In this document: positions 53,044 to 62,282 of the stretch, in pieces
Position numbering within the stretch: position 1 is the stretch's first letter
Layout: each line of letters opens with the position of its first letter
From: Tenacibaculum adriaticum
Lineage (GTDB): Bacteria; Bacteroidota; Bacteroidia; Flavobacteriales; Flavobacteriaceae
Direction of reading: 5' to 3'
DNA: 64,000 nucleotides
Assembly: GCF_008124875.1 (NCBI RefSeq)
Contig: NZ_VNIA01000002.1
Span: forward strand, 62,001-126,000
Translations under genes and position numbers: made by a program
Notes under the pieces: generated by a model
Told to the model about the DNA's origin: nothing
Database searches by the model: none
What the model saw: only the letters and a program-made list of their open reading frames with translations

Positions 53044-55632
53044 TTATTTCTTTATAAACTTTTTGGTGAAAGCACGTTGGCCATCATTCACTTCTAAAAT
53101 GTACATTCCATTTTGTAAATCACGTATATCAACATTTCTATTAGCTTGTCCATCTTTAACAGTTTGGCCAATTAAATTAATTACTCTGAAAGAGGCATCT
53201 CTACCGTCTTTTAAATTAATATTAATATAATTTGAAGAAGGATTAGGGTAAACAATGGCATCGAATACACGAGCTTCGTTTCCTAAAGTACCATCCACTT
53301 GTACTGAAGTTTTATTAGAAATTCCACGAGCAGCACTTCCTATATTAACAGTGTAGTCTTCAACTTCACCATAAGAAAAACTTTCACAAGCTGTTTGTGT
53401 AGCATCCCATTTCATAGAAACACGCATTCTTGTTGCTCCTGCATTTGCTGAGGTAGGTACAGAGAAAGTATAAGATAAATTTCCTGAGCTTGAAGATGAC
53501 CCTGAAACTACTTCTTCACTTGCTTCAAAAGTTCCGTTTTGATTAAAATCAATCCAAACTTTCCAAAATTCAGTATAAGAAGAACTGCTAAAACCAGCAC
53601 TTACTATTATGTTATTATTTCCGTATGTTAAGTTTCCTGTTAGGTTTGTAAAATCACCATAACCATTGTTCGCTCCAGAAGTATTAGAGATTCCCCCAAT
53701 AGCAACATTATCAATCCATTCGTAACTAGCATTACTACCTTTAGAAGGACAATAAGAAACAGAACTACCTAGAGTTGTTACATTAATTGTATTACTTGTA
53801 GATGAAGTATTACCTGCTGCGTCAAAAGCTCTTACAGAAAATGAGTAAGTTGTGCTAGCTGTTAAGCCAGATACAGAATAACTTGTAGAAGTTACTGTAG
53901 CAACTTTTGTTGCTCCACGATACACATCGTAACCTGTTACTGTTAAATTATCAGAAGAAGCAGTCCAAGATAAATTAGCTGATGTTTGAGTGATATTTGT
54001 TGCAGCCATGTTTGTAGGAGCTGTAGGAGCTGTTGTATCAGAAGGAGGAGTAGCACCACCATTAACTGTGTGACTTCCTAATCCACTAAACGTATCTTGA
54101 CTATATGAATCCCATTCTGATGTGGTATAAGAAGTGTTTGGAGAAGTTACCGATGATTTTCTTCTTATAGTTGTATTTTGTGCAAAGTTTGCGCTACTAG
54201 AAGGATTTCCAATTAAATCAATTAATGCATCACTTTTAAATAACCCTACAGCATCATTACCATTAAAAGTCATTACACTGTTAGTAGTATTTAAATCAGC
54301 AACATTTTTAATAGCAGTAGTTGCGCTACTATTTGCGATAACATAAACTTCACCGTTAGCTAATTGTCCGCTTAAGTTTAAAGTATTAGACCAAGAACCA
54401 CCGCCATTAGAAGCTTTTTTAAGAGAATAATTAGATAAGTTTATAGTTGCTCCTGTAAAGTTTGCAATTTCTAAAGCTTTATTATTAGATGAACCTTCAA
54501 TATATTCAGAGATAAATAAATCAGAAGTTGTTCCGCTTCCGCCACCTCCTCCAGAAGAAGTTGTTGTAGCTGCAGCAGTATTACTATTAGTAGATATGTT
54601 ACTAGCAGCGTCATAAGCTCTTACAGTAAAAGTATATGAAGTACCAGCAGTTAAGTTTGAAACAGTAAAGTTTGTAGTAACTGTAGTACCAACTTGAATA
54701 CCACCTTCGTAGATTCTGTATCCAATAACAGCTGTATTATCTGTAGATGCACCCCAAGATAAATCAACAGTAGTTTGTGTAATGTTAGCAGCAGTTAAAT
54801 TTGTTGGAGCAGTAGGTGCTTGAGTATCTCCACCACCTGATCCACCACCAAATAAATCTTCGGCTTGAGGTCCACCCCAAATCTCTGTTGCAAAGGCAGG
54901 GTTATCAATAAATGGATTTCTATTTCCTTGAATACTCTCTAAAATAGGGTTACGTTGCTTTTCGAAGTCAGAAACAGGATCTTCAACATTCCACTGAATG
55001 AATAAAGAAAGCATGTTAGCATCTGATGCCATAGTAGATCCAGTACCAACACCAGTTGGTAAACATTGATTACCATAACGTAAGTACATGTACATCATCA
55101 TACGAGCAACATCACCTTTCCATTCATCTCCAGGATACCATCCCCCTGTAACATTACCAGCGTTACCCGTACCAGCAGCAAATTTTTTACTACTTCTTTG
55201 TGAGTTAAAAGAAATATCTGCAGGTCTTAAGTGGTGAGCATCGGCTCCAGGACCAGAAGTTCCTAAATTAGGATTCCCTAATGATTTTGCATACGTATGT
55301 TCTCTGTTCCATTGTGTACCTGCAGAACCACCATTGGCATCTTTACTTCTAGTTCTATCTGTAACATAGTTACCATCTGTGTCACTATATCCATAAATTA
55401 ATATAACTTTAGAAGAATCGTTTGGATCTAAATCCGTTTGTTTCAAAGCATCCCATACACCAGGTGTATATGATAAGTTTGTATGATGTGAACTAGTAAT
55501 TTTTACAGCTAAAGCGTCCTTTAAAGCTGTGCCTGTTTGATTTAAATTCACATCATTATAATACGACGGAATTTGAGCGGATACTGATAGGGACATCATC
55601 ATCAGTAATAAGAAGGGGAATAATTTTTTCAT
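53044..55632 (-). CDS. T9SS-secreted endonuclease I with Fn3, lamin-tail and GEVED domains
   Basis: 862 residues. Signal peptide (MKKLFPFLLLMMMSLSVSAQ); EndA/NucM endonuclease I domain (about 20-250) with WNREHTYAKSLGNPN containing Arg110-Glu111-His112; Fn3 (about 275-360); lamin-tail domain (about 370-505, SDLFISEYIEGSSNNKALEI split at 370-389); second Fn3 (about 535-620); GEVED domain (about 645-755, with CESFSYGEVEDYTVNI); and a C-terminal T9SS type A sorting domain (about 790-862, VYPNPSSNYININL, ending in a basic tail FTKKFIKK). Role: nonspecific extracellular DNA degradation. Gly/Ser linkers join the domains. Confidence 0.95.
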   Translation of the reverse strand: MKKLFPFLLLMMMSLSVSAQIPSYYNDVNLNQTGTALKDALAVKITSSHHTNLSYTPGVWDALKQTDLDPNDSSKVILIYGYSDTDGNYVTDRTRSKDANGGSAGTQWNREHTYAKSLGNPNLGTSGPGADAHHLRPADISFNSQRSSKKFAAGTGNAGNVTGGWYPGDEWKGDVARMMMYMYLRYGNQCLPTGVGTGSTMASDANMLSLFIQWNVEDPVSDFEKQRNPILESIQGNRNPFIDNPAFATEIWGGPQAEDLFGGGSGGGDTQAPTAPTNLTAANITQTTVDLSWGASTDNTAVIGYRIYEGGIQVGTTVTTNFTVSNLTAGTSYTFTVRAYDAASNISTNSNTAAATTTSSGGGGGSGTTSDLFISEYIEGSSNNKALEIANFTGATINLSNYSLKKASNGGGSWSNTLNLSGQLANGEVYVIANSSATTAIKNVADLNTTNSVMTFNGNDAVGLFKSDALIDLIGNPSSSANFAQNTTIRRKSSVTSPNTSYTTSEWDSYSQDTFSGLGSHTVNGGATPPSDTTAPTAPTNMAATNITQTSANLSWTASSDNLTVTGYDVYRGATKVATVTSTSYSVSGLTASTTYSFSVRAFDAAGNTSSTSNTINVTTLGSSVSYCPSKGSNASYEWIDNVAIGGISNTSGANNGYGDFTNLTGNLTYGNNNIIVSAGFSSSSYTEFWKVWIDFNQNGTFEASEEVVSGSSSSSGNLSYTFSVPTSANAGATRMRVSMKWDATQTACESFSYGEVEDYTVNIGSAARGISNKTSVQVDGTLGNEARVFDAIVYPNPSSNYININLKDGRDASFRVINLIGQTVKDGQANRNVDIRDLQNGMYILEVNDGQRAFTKKFIKK

Positions 55633-55774
55633 TTAATTGAAGTTAATTGTGTTAATTTGTTTTAAGTCGCGCTAAATTAACAGTTTTTTAACAGTTTTTA
55701 ATATTACTAAATTGTTAACAACAAACAAATTACCAACAAGCTGTAAACAATTAAGGTTTTTGTTGGAAATTGTG

Positions 55775-55782
55775 TAAATTTG
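55775..55782 (+). promoter_or_regulatory. pheT promoter (-7 element)
   Basis: TAAATTTG, a full match. Leader about 18 nt to the ATG at 55806. Confidence 0.55.
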
Positions 55783-55805
55783 CAGGCTAAAATCAGAGGT
55801 TAAAG

Positions 55806-58232
55806 ATGAAGATATCATATAATTGGTTACAACAATTTTTACAATTAGATTGGGCTCCTGTAAAAACAGGAGAATTATTGACAGATCTAGGATTAGAAGT
55901 AGAAGGAATTGAAACCAAAGAAAGTATTAAAGGGAGCTTACAAGGAGTTGTGGTAGGAGAGGTTTTAACTTGTGTTAAACATCCTAATGCAGACAAACTT
56001 AAAATAACTACAGTTAATTTGGGTAATGGAGAACCTGTACAAATTGTATGTGGAGCTCCTAATGTAGATGCTGGTCAAAAAGTACCAGTTGCTACGGTTG
56101 GCACGATGTTATATGATGAAAAAGGAGAAGGTTTTAAAATTAAAAAAGGAAAAATTAGAGGTGAAGAAAGCCACGGAATGATCTGTGCCGAAGACGAACT
56201 AGGTCTAGGTAAAGGTCATGATGGAATTATGATTTTAGAAGCTTCTTTAGAACCAGGAATACCAGCTGCTGAGGTTTTCAATATAGAGACAGATTATGTA
56301 TTTGAAATTGGTTTAACACCAAACCGAGCAGATGCTATGAGTCATTTTGGTGTTGCTCGTGATTTACGTGCGGGTTTAATACAGCAAGGAACTAATTTAG
56401 AGTTGATTTCTCCTTCTGTATCTGATTTTAGGGTTGATGAAAGAAGATTAAAGATAGATGTTGAAGTCGAAGATAAAAATTTAATTCCAAGATATTCTGG
56501 TGTTAGTATAACTGATGTTGAGGTAAAAGATTCTCCAGAGTGGATTCAAAATAGGTTAAAAACTATAGGTATTGTTCCAAAAAATAATATAGTAGATATT
56601 ACAAATTATGTTTTACATGAGTTAGGTCAGCCTTTACATGCTTTTGATGCAGCAAAAATCAAAGGAGGAAAAATTGTAGTTAAAACGTTAGAAGAAGGTA
56701 CAAAGTTTACAACTTTAGATGAGATTGAACGTACATTATCATCAGAAGATATTATGATTTGCGATGCTGAAGATAATCCTCTATGTATTGGAGGTGTTTT
56801 CGGTGGACTACATTCTGGTGTTACAAAAAATACAACGACAATTTTCTTAGAAAGTGCTTACTTTAACCCGGTATCTATTCGTAAAACAGCAAAAAGGCAT
56901 GCATTAAATACAGATGCTTCTTTCCGTTTTGAAAGAGGAATTGATATTAATCAAACAAAATATGCTTTAAAAAGAGCAGCTTTATTAATTCAACAGTATG
57001 CAGGCGGTAAGTTATCATCAGATATCATGGATTATTATCCTGAAAAGATTGAAGATTTCGAAGTGTTTTTATCGTACGAAAATGTATACCGTTTAATAGG
57101 TCAAGAAATTCCGAAGGAAACCATTAAAAATATTTTAGCTTCTTTAGAAATTAAAATTAATAGTGCTACCGAAGGCGGTTTAGGGTTAGTTATTCCTTCA
57201 TACAGAGTTGATGTGCAACGTGAAGCTGATATTATTGAAGAAATTCTTAGAGTTTACGGATATAATAATATTGAGTTTTCTCATAAATTGAACACTTCAA
57301 TTTCTTTTGATAATGATATTCAGGTAAAAGTAGAAAATACTATTGCCAATCAATTAGTAGCGTTAGGATTTAACGAAACAATGGCAAACTCATTAACAAA
57401 GGCAGATTATGTAGGCTTGACTGAAAACTTAAATGAGGCTAATAATGTAGAAATGTTAAATCCGTTGAGTAACGATTTAAAAGTGATGCGTCAATCACTT
57501 TTATTTAGCGGATTAGAAAGTATTGCTTATAATATTAACAGAAAGAATAATTCACTTAAGTTTTATGAGTTTGGTAAAACGTATCATAAATACGAAAGCG
57601 GATATCAAGAAGATAAACATTTAACGTTATTTGTTACAGGTAACCGTACTAAAGATAGTTGGAAAGTAGCTACACAAGTATCTGATTTCTTTTATGTAAA
57701 AGGTGTGGTAACTTCGTTATTAACTCGATTAGGAATTACTAAATTAAAAACAACACCTGTAAAAAGTGATGTTTTCGCAGAAGGAATTACCTTAAGTTTA
57801 GGGAAAATAAAACTGGTTGATTTAGGAGTTGTAAAACGTACTGTTTTAAAAGAATTCGGAATAAAACAAGAAGTTATTTTTGCTGATTTTAATTGGGATA
57901 ATATTTTAAAGTTAAGTGGTAACAAGAAGCTTAAAGTTACTGACTTACCAAAATTCCCTGCTGTTAAGCGTGATTTAGCGTTGTTGATAGACAACAAAGT
58001 TGAATTTAAAGAAATCTATAATTTAGCTTTCCAATCGGAAAAGAACTTGTTAAAAGAAGTTGATTTGTTTGATGTGTATGAAGGTGATAAATTACCAGAA
58101 GGTAAAAAGTCATACGCGGTAAGTTTTGTAATTCAAGATGAAAACAAAACGTTAAACGACAAGCAAATTGATAAAATAATGCAAAAATTACAGCAAACAT
58201 TCGAAAAGAATGTTGGCGCTGAATTAAGATAA
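55806..58232 (+). CDS. pheT: Phenylalanine--tRNA ligase beta subunit
   Basis: 808 residues, full length. tRNA-binding OB domain at about 39-150 (GVVVGEVLTCVKHPNADKL, GMICAEDELGLG), B3/4 editing domain (about 210-390), B5 domain (SDIMDYYPEKIEDF), catalytic-like core with DIIEEILRVYGYNNI, and the ferredoxin-fold anticodon-binding domain at the C-terminus (VTDLPKFPAVKRDLALLID). Together with PheS it charges tRNA-Phe. pheS is not adjacent, as in other Bacteroidota with unlinked subunits. Confidence 0.97.
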   Translation: MKISYNWLQQFLQLDWAPVKTGELLTDLGLEVEGIETKESIKGSLQGVVVGEVLTCVKHPNADKLKITTVNLGNGEPVQIVCGAPNVDAGQKVPVATVGTMLYDEKGEGFKIKKGKIRGEESHGMICAEDELGLGKGHDGIMILEASLEPGIPAAEVFNIETDYVFEIGLTPNRADAMSHFGVARDLRAGLIQQGTNLELISPSVSDFRVDERRLKIDVEVEDKNLIPRYSGVSITDVEVKDSPEWIQNRLKTIGIVPKNNIVDITNYVLHELGQPLHAFDAAKIKGGKIVVKTLEEGTKFTTLDEIERTLSSEDIMICDAEDNPLCIGGVFGGLHSGVTKNTTTIFLESAYFNPVSIRKTAKRHALNTDASFRFERGIDINQTKYALKRAALLIQQYAGGKLSSDIMDYYPEKIEDFEVFLSYENVYRLIGQEIPKETIKNILASLEIKINSATEGGLGLVIPSYRVDVQREADIIEEILRVYGYNNIEFSHKLNTSISFDNDIQVKVENTIANQLVALGFNETMANSLTKADYVGLTENLNEANNVEMLNPLSNDLKVMRQSLLFSGLESIAYNINRKNNSLKFYEFGKTYHKYESGYQEDKHLTLFVTGNRTKDSWKVATQVSDFFYVKGVVTSLLTRLGITKLKTTPVKSDVFAEGITLSLGKIKLVDLGVVKRTVLKEFGIKQEVIFADFNWDNILKLSGNKKLKVTDLPKFPAVKRDLALLIDNKVEFKEIYNLAFQSEKNLLKEVDLFDVYEGDKLPEGKKSYAVSFVIQDENKTLNDKQIDKIMQKLQQTFEKNVGAELR

Positions 58233-58235
58233 GAT

Positions 58236-58261
58236 AAAAGCTTCCGTTTGGAAGCTTTTTT
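58236..58261 (+). terminator. pheT terminator
   Basis: AAAAGCTTCC (58236-58245) pairs with GGAAGCTTTT (58250-58259) around GTTT, followed by a T run. Confidence 0.88.
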
Positions 58262-58276
58262 TATATTTGATAATTT

Positions 58277-58849
58277 ATGATTCTACTTATTTTTTTTAAC
58301 GAACCACAAATAGATTCTAATTCTTTTTTGTTATCTCTGTTCGGTGGAGCACTTGGAGGAGGAATATTCTCATTAATAGCAATAATTTTGAATAATTATT
58401 TTGAGAAGAATAAATATGAAAAAGAAATAAAAACTTTTTTATGGAAAGAGAAAATTCAAGCATCTAAAAAGGCATCTGAATTTTATTTAGAAATTATTAA
58501 TTATTTCAATTTGGCAATAGCAAATTTAGAATTAATATTAGATGAAGAAATAGGTTATAGTTCACTTTCAGAAAAAATTGCTTTTCATGAAAATAGAATA
58601 AATAGTATTAATTCTTTTGAACATCATCATGTTAATATTTTTTATGATTTAGTTAGTGAAGAAGCTAAGAATCAGTCAATAAAATTAAATAAAGCTATTC
58701 ATAAAATTAAATTATTAAATATTGATGATGATAGAGATAAAATAATCTTTTTAATTACAGATATTCGAGATTGTTATTCAAGTTTAGAAAACATATATAT
58801 AGATCAATTATCTAATGTTAGGAGTAACATTAAAAGTTATATTGAATAA
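58277..58849 (+). CDS. Hypothetical membrane-anchored protein
   Basis: 190 residues. One Gly-rich transmembrane helix near the N-terminus ([19 protein letters not shown], about 24-42), then a cytoplasmic all-helical segment with Lys, Glu and Asn-rich composition ([20 protein letters not shown] onward), and no recognisable motif. Very AT-rich codon choice. It sits between the pheT terminator and pyrD, 12 bp before the pyrD start, so it is probably transcribed with pyrD. Family not recognised; may be lineage-specific. Confidence 0.6.
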   Translation: MILLIFFNEPQIDSNSFLLSLFGGALGGGIFSLIAIILNNYFEKNKYEKEIKTFLWKEKIQASKKASEFYLEIINYFNLAIANLELILDEEIGYSSLSEKIAFHENRINSINSFEHHHVNIFYDLVSEEAKNQSIKLNKAIHKIKLLNIDDDRDKIIFLITDIRDCYSSLENIYIDQLSNVRSNIKSYIE

Positions 58850-58860
58850 AAAAAGCACTA

Positions 58861-59898
58861 ATGTACAAACTACTTATTCGTCCCATTTTTTTCCTTTTCG
58901 ATCCGGAAAAGATTCATCATTTTACTTTTTCATTAGTAAAGTTTTTATCTAAAATTCCTGGAATTCCGGCAATTTTTAGAGGCTTGTATCAGGTAAATGA
59001 TAAACGTTTAGAAAGAAAATTATTTGGTTTAACCTTTAAAAATCCAGTAGGTTTAGCAGCAGGATTTGATAAAAATGCGGTTTTATACAATGAGTTGGCT
59101 AACTTCGGATTTGGTTTTGTAGAAATTGGTACCGTAACCCCAAATGGTCAGGTTGGAAATCCGAAGCAACGTTTATTCCGTTTGAAACAAGACCAAGGAA
59201 TTATTAACCGAATGGGTTTTAATAACGAAGGTTTAGAAGCTGCCATCAAACAGTTAAAAAAGAACAAAGGCAACGTATTAATTGGTGGAAATATTGGTAA
59301 AAATACCGCTACGTTACCCGAAAATTACACAGCTGATTATGTAGAGTGTTTTAAAGGCTTGCACCCGTATGTAGATTATTTTGTGTTGAATGTTAGCTGT
59401 CCGAATGTGAGCAGTCACGCAAAATTAGAAGATGCTGATTATTTAAAAGAGCTGATTACTGAAGTTCAAAAACTGAATAATCAGGAAACAAAACAAAAGC
59501 CAATATTACTAAAAATTGCACCCGATTTGAATGATCATCAGTTAGATGAAATCATTGAGCTAGTTGCAGAAACTAAAATTGATGGAGTAATTGCTTCTAA
59601 CACATCGGTAAACAGAGAAGGTTTACAAACATCTAAAGAACGTTTACAAGAAATTGGCAATGGTGGTTTAAGCGGACAACCAATTAAAGATAGAAGTACA
59701 CGTGTTATTAAATATTTGGCAGATAACTCTAACAAAGCATTTCCAATTGTTGGAGTAGGAGGTATTCACTCTGCTGAAGATGCGTTAGAAAAGCTGCATG
59801 CTGGTGCCGATTTAGTGCAGATCTATACTGGTTTTATTTACGAAGGACCAAGTTTGATTAAAAAAATTAATAAGGCTATATTAAAGAATAATGATTAG
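58861..59898 (+). CDS. pyrD: Dihydroorotate dehydrogenase (quinone), class 2
   Basis: 345 residues. The N-terminal amphipathic helices ([21 protein letters not shown]) that bind quinone and membrane mark class 2. FMN barrel motifs: [24 protein letters not shown], and [10 protein letters not shown] whose Ser is the class-2 base; [11 protein letters not shown] and [14 protein letters not shown] bind phosphate. Reaction: dihydroorotate to orotate using menaquinone in pyrimidine synthesis. Stop codon overlaps the start of the following small gene by 8 bp. Confidence 0.97.
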   Translation: MYKLLIRPIFFLFDPEKIHHFTFSLVKFLSKIPGIPAIFRGLYQVNDKRLERKLFGLTFKNPVGLAAGFDKNAVLYNELANFGFGFVEIGTVTPNGQVGNPKQRLFRLKQDQGIINRMGFNNEGLEAAIKQLKKNKGNVLIGGNIGKNTATLPENYTADYVECFKGLHPYVDYFVLNVSCPNVSSHAKLEDADYLKELITEVQKLNNQETKQKPILLKIAPDLNDHQLDEIIELVAETKIDGVIASNTSVNREGLQTSKERLQEIGNGGLSGQPIKDRSTRVIKYLADNSNKAFPIVGVGGIHSAEDALEKLHAGADLVQIYTGFIYEGPSLIKKINKAILKNND

Positions 59899-60211
59899 AG
59901 AAATTAGAGAAGAAGAAAAAAAACTAATAGCTCATATTGTTAAAGATGAGATTGAAATTCCAAAGTTTATAAGAGAACTAAAGGATGGAGGAATGGGGTC
60001 AATTTCATTTGACTTAAATAAAAAATCAATAAGATATGAGAGTCTATTTAATGCAGAATTTATTGATAGTGATGGTTTACTTGTAGATATTGAATTAACA
60101 ATTGATGAGCAAGGTAATTTATTTGAATTTGATTTTTTCAAAGTGGATTTTAATAAATTAATAAACTATCCTAAATATGAAAACTTAACAATAACTAAGT
60201 GCAATATTTAA
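59891..60211 (+). CDS. Small conserved protein (DUF6984-like)
   Basis: 106 residues. The run [17 protein letters not shown], then [36 protein letters not shown] resembles the DUF6984 pattern (DGGMGS ... D.DG..V...L..D..G.L.E.D..KVDF). No signal or membrane segment. Some relatives look like immunity or structural proteins, but the function is unknown. It overlaps pyrD by 8 bp and precedes the LysE gene by 7 bp. Family name from memory of the motif. Confidence 0.6.
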   Translation: MIREIREEEKKLIAHIVKDEIEIPKFIRELKDGGMGSISFDLNKKSIRYESLFNAEFIDSDGLLVDIELTIDEQGNLFEFDFFKVDFNKLINYPKYENLTITKCNI

Positions 60212-60218
60212 ATTTTCT

Positions 60219-60833
60219 ATGCTAGAAACACTACTTTCATTTGCGCTTGCCACTGCAACGTTGGCTATTTCCCCAGGACCAGATAATATTTTTGTGCTCA
60301 CACAAAGTATTGTTAACGGTAAAAAGTTTGGTTTAGCAACTGTTGCGGGTTTAATGACAGGGTGTATTGTGCATACAACTTTGGTTGCCTTTGGAGTTTC
60401 AGAGGTTATTAAAAGAAATGAAAATCTGTTTTTTGTTATTAAGTTATTTGGTGCTGGGTATTTATTGTATTTAGCATATAAAGTGTTTAAAAGTGATGCA
60501 ACAATCACTTTTTCAACAGATAATGTTGAGCAAAAATCGACTACAGAATTGTTTAAAACCGGTTTTTGGATGAACGTATTAAATCCGAAGGTGACTATTT
60601 TCTTTTTAGCATTTTTTCCACAGTTCTTATTTTCAAAAGATATTTCTACGGTCTATCAATTTTATGTATTAGGCTTTGTTTTTATTCTGGTTTCCTTTGT
60701 TATTTTCTCGTTAATAGCAGTTTTGGCAGGTTCTATTTCTGATTATATTAAACAAAACGAAAAAGTAGGAGTGTACCTAAAATGGATGCAAATAGTTGTT
60801 TTTATAGCTATTGCAGGATTGATCTTACTATAA
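60219..60833 (+). CDS. LysE-family amino acid exporter
   Basis: 204 residues with six hydrophobic helices. LysE/RhtB hallmarks are the ISPGPDNIFVLTQSI start (about 17-31), LVAFGVSEVIKRN, GAGYLLYLAYK, FKTGFWMNVLNPKVTIFFLAFFPQF (split at about 110-135). Role: export of amino acids or homoserine lactone-like compounds from the cytoplasm. Its stop codon is immediately followed by the stop of the convergent BstA gene, with no spacer and no terminator. Confidence 0.9.
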   Translation: MLETLLSFALATATLAISPGPDNIFVLTQSIVNGKKFGLATVAGLMTGCIVHTTLVAFGVSEVIKRNENLFFVIKLFGAGYLLYLAYKVFKSDATITFSTDNVEQKSTTELFKTGFWMNVLNPKVTIFFLAFFPQFLFSKDISTVYQFYVLGFVFILVSFVIFSLIAVLAGSISDYIKQNEKVGVYLKWMQIVVFIAIAGLILL

Positions 60834-61364
60834 TTATTTCCAACCTTTTCTAATCAATAAATTTTCTATGTGTGCGTAATGGTGGTTACAATGCCACGCA
60901 TAAATACCAATATTTTCTTTTAGAACTACTTCTTTATTACTTTCCGGGAGAATAAATGATTTACTTAGTTCCTCATCGGTTAAACCTTTTATAAGATATA
61001 CCAGTTTAGCATGAATAGCTTTTAAATGCAATAAAGAAAGCTGAATTGGCGCAGATTTTGAATCAAATAATTCAGCCCAACGATCTTCAAAATAAGCTTT
61101 GATAATGGGTTTATCTTCGGTTAATGCCCATTTAAAACGAGTGTACGAATTATGATGACTATCCGCACAATGGTGTACAACTTGTCTAACAGTCCACCCA
61201 CCATCTCTATACGGAGTATCTAATTGTTCATCCGTAAGGTTACTAACTAATTTTTCCAGTTTTTCTGAGAAATCTTCCAGAGTTTTGGTCCAATCTTTAA
61301 CATTTTCTGGAGTAATATTTTCAGGAATGTTGGGTTTACCTATGGGGTATTTTAAATGTTCCAT
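60834..61364 (-). CDS. YfiT/BstA-family bacillithiol transferase (DinB superfamily)
   Basis: 176 residues. DinB four-helix bundle with the metal-binding His residues in VHHCADSHHNSY and YAWHCNHHYAHI. DGGWTVRQVVHHCADSH and KYPIGKP at the N-terminus are the YfiT/BstA signatures. Family role: metal-dependent transfer of bacillithiol or related thiol groups to electrophiles for detoxification. Bacteroidota often use bacillithiol, which fits. It starts directly after the TPR gene stop, so the two form an operon. Confidence 0.9.
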   Translation of the reverse strand: MEHLKYPIGKPNIPENITPENVKDWTKTLEDFSEKLEKLVSNLTDEQLDTPYRDGGWTVRQVVHHCADSHHNSYTRFKWALTEDKPIIKAYFEDRWAELFDSKSAPIQLSLLHLKAIHAKLVYLIKGLTDEELSKSFILPESNKEVVLKENIGIYAWHCNHHYAHIENLLIRKGWK

Positions 61365-62042
61365 CTACTCTTTTTTGGTCAATTTTTCCAAATTCTTTTT
61401 TGAACTTTTGTTTTCAGGATTAATTTCTAATGCTTTTTGATAATTAATAATGGCTTCAGCTGTATCTTTCTTACGTAAAAAAGCATCGCCTAAACTATCA
61501 AACGTATTTGAACTTTTTGGGTATAAAACAGTGTTAATTCTAAAAAGGTTAATTGCCTTATTAAACTCATCGTTTCTTAAATGACGGTAACCAGTGGAGT
61601 TTATTGTATTTTCATCAATAACAGGACTCAAACTATCCTTTTCTTGAATAGCTAAATAACCTTTAAGTGCCATTTCGTAATCGTTATCAGCTAAATATTC
61701 ACTTGGTGTCTTTTCATTTTCTTTTAGTTTGCTAAAAACGTATTTGTTGTCTTTATGCTCGCGTTTTTGAGCTAATTCAATTTTGTTTTTAGTAGTATTA
61801 AAAACTAGCTTTTCATTCATTTCACTTACATAAAAAGTACTATCATTAACCTTCATAGGTTCTAAATCTTTACCTCGCCATTTTAAAAATAACTTTTCTT
61901 GATCAAAATACACTTCAATAACTTCATCTGCATTAAAAAAATAACGACCAGTAGCATTATTAATAAATTCAGGTGAGTTTTTGCTTGATGTACAGCTTAT
62001 AAAAATTGAGGCAAGTAAAAGAAATAGCAATCGAGTTTTCAT
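61365..62042 (-). CDS. TPR-repeat lipoprotein
   Basis: 225 residues. Lipoprotein signal ending ASIFISC (Cys17). N-terminal half is a small beta-rich domain (FNADEVIEVYFDQEKLFLKW); C-terminal half has at least two tetratricopeptide repeats (about 145-222; EAIINYQKALEINPENKSSK is canonical). Partner unknown; protein-protein scaffold in the envelope is likely. Operon with the BstA-family gene, no spacer. Confidence 0.85.
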   Translation of the reverse strand: MKTRLLFLLLASIFISCTSSKNSPEFINNATGRYFFNADEVIEVYFDQEKLFLKWRGKDLEPMKVNDSTFYVSEMNEKLVFNTTKNKIELAQKREHKDNKYVFSKLKENEKTPSEYLADNDYEMALKGYLAIQEKDSLSPVIDENTINSTGYRHLRNDEFNKAINLFRINTVLYPKSSNTFDSLGDAFLRKKDTAEAIINYQKALEINPENKSSKKNLEKLTKKE

Positions 62043-62282
62043 TAGTTGGTTGATTTTAGTTGTAAAACTACAAATAAGACGGGATATTTAACAATTTGTT
62101 ACACGTATAGCTTTATTAAAAGCATAAAAAGCTTCACTTGGCATAAGAATTGACTTATAGAGGTGTTGAGCATTATGATTGGTTTATTATATGCTTGAAA
62201 AACAATAAATTAGATTATTATTAGTGTGCGTGTCAAATTGTGTTTAAACATACAGAATGCCACTATGACAGATATACAAATT

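Noticed and set aside
62241-62250. TGTTTAAACA palindrome before lon as a heat-shock operator
   Set aside because: Ten bp, AT-only at the centre, likely by chance in this base composition; no second copy nearby and no CIRCE-like arms.
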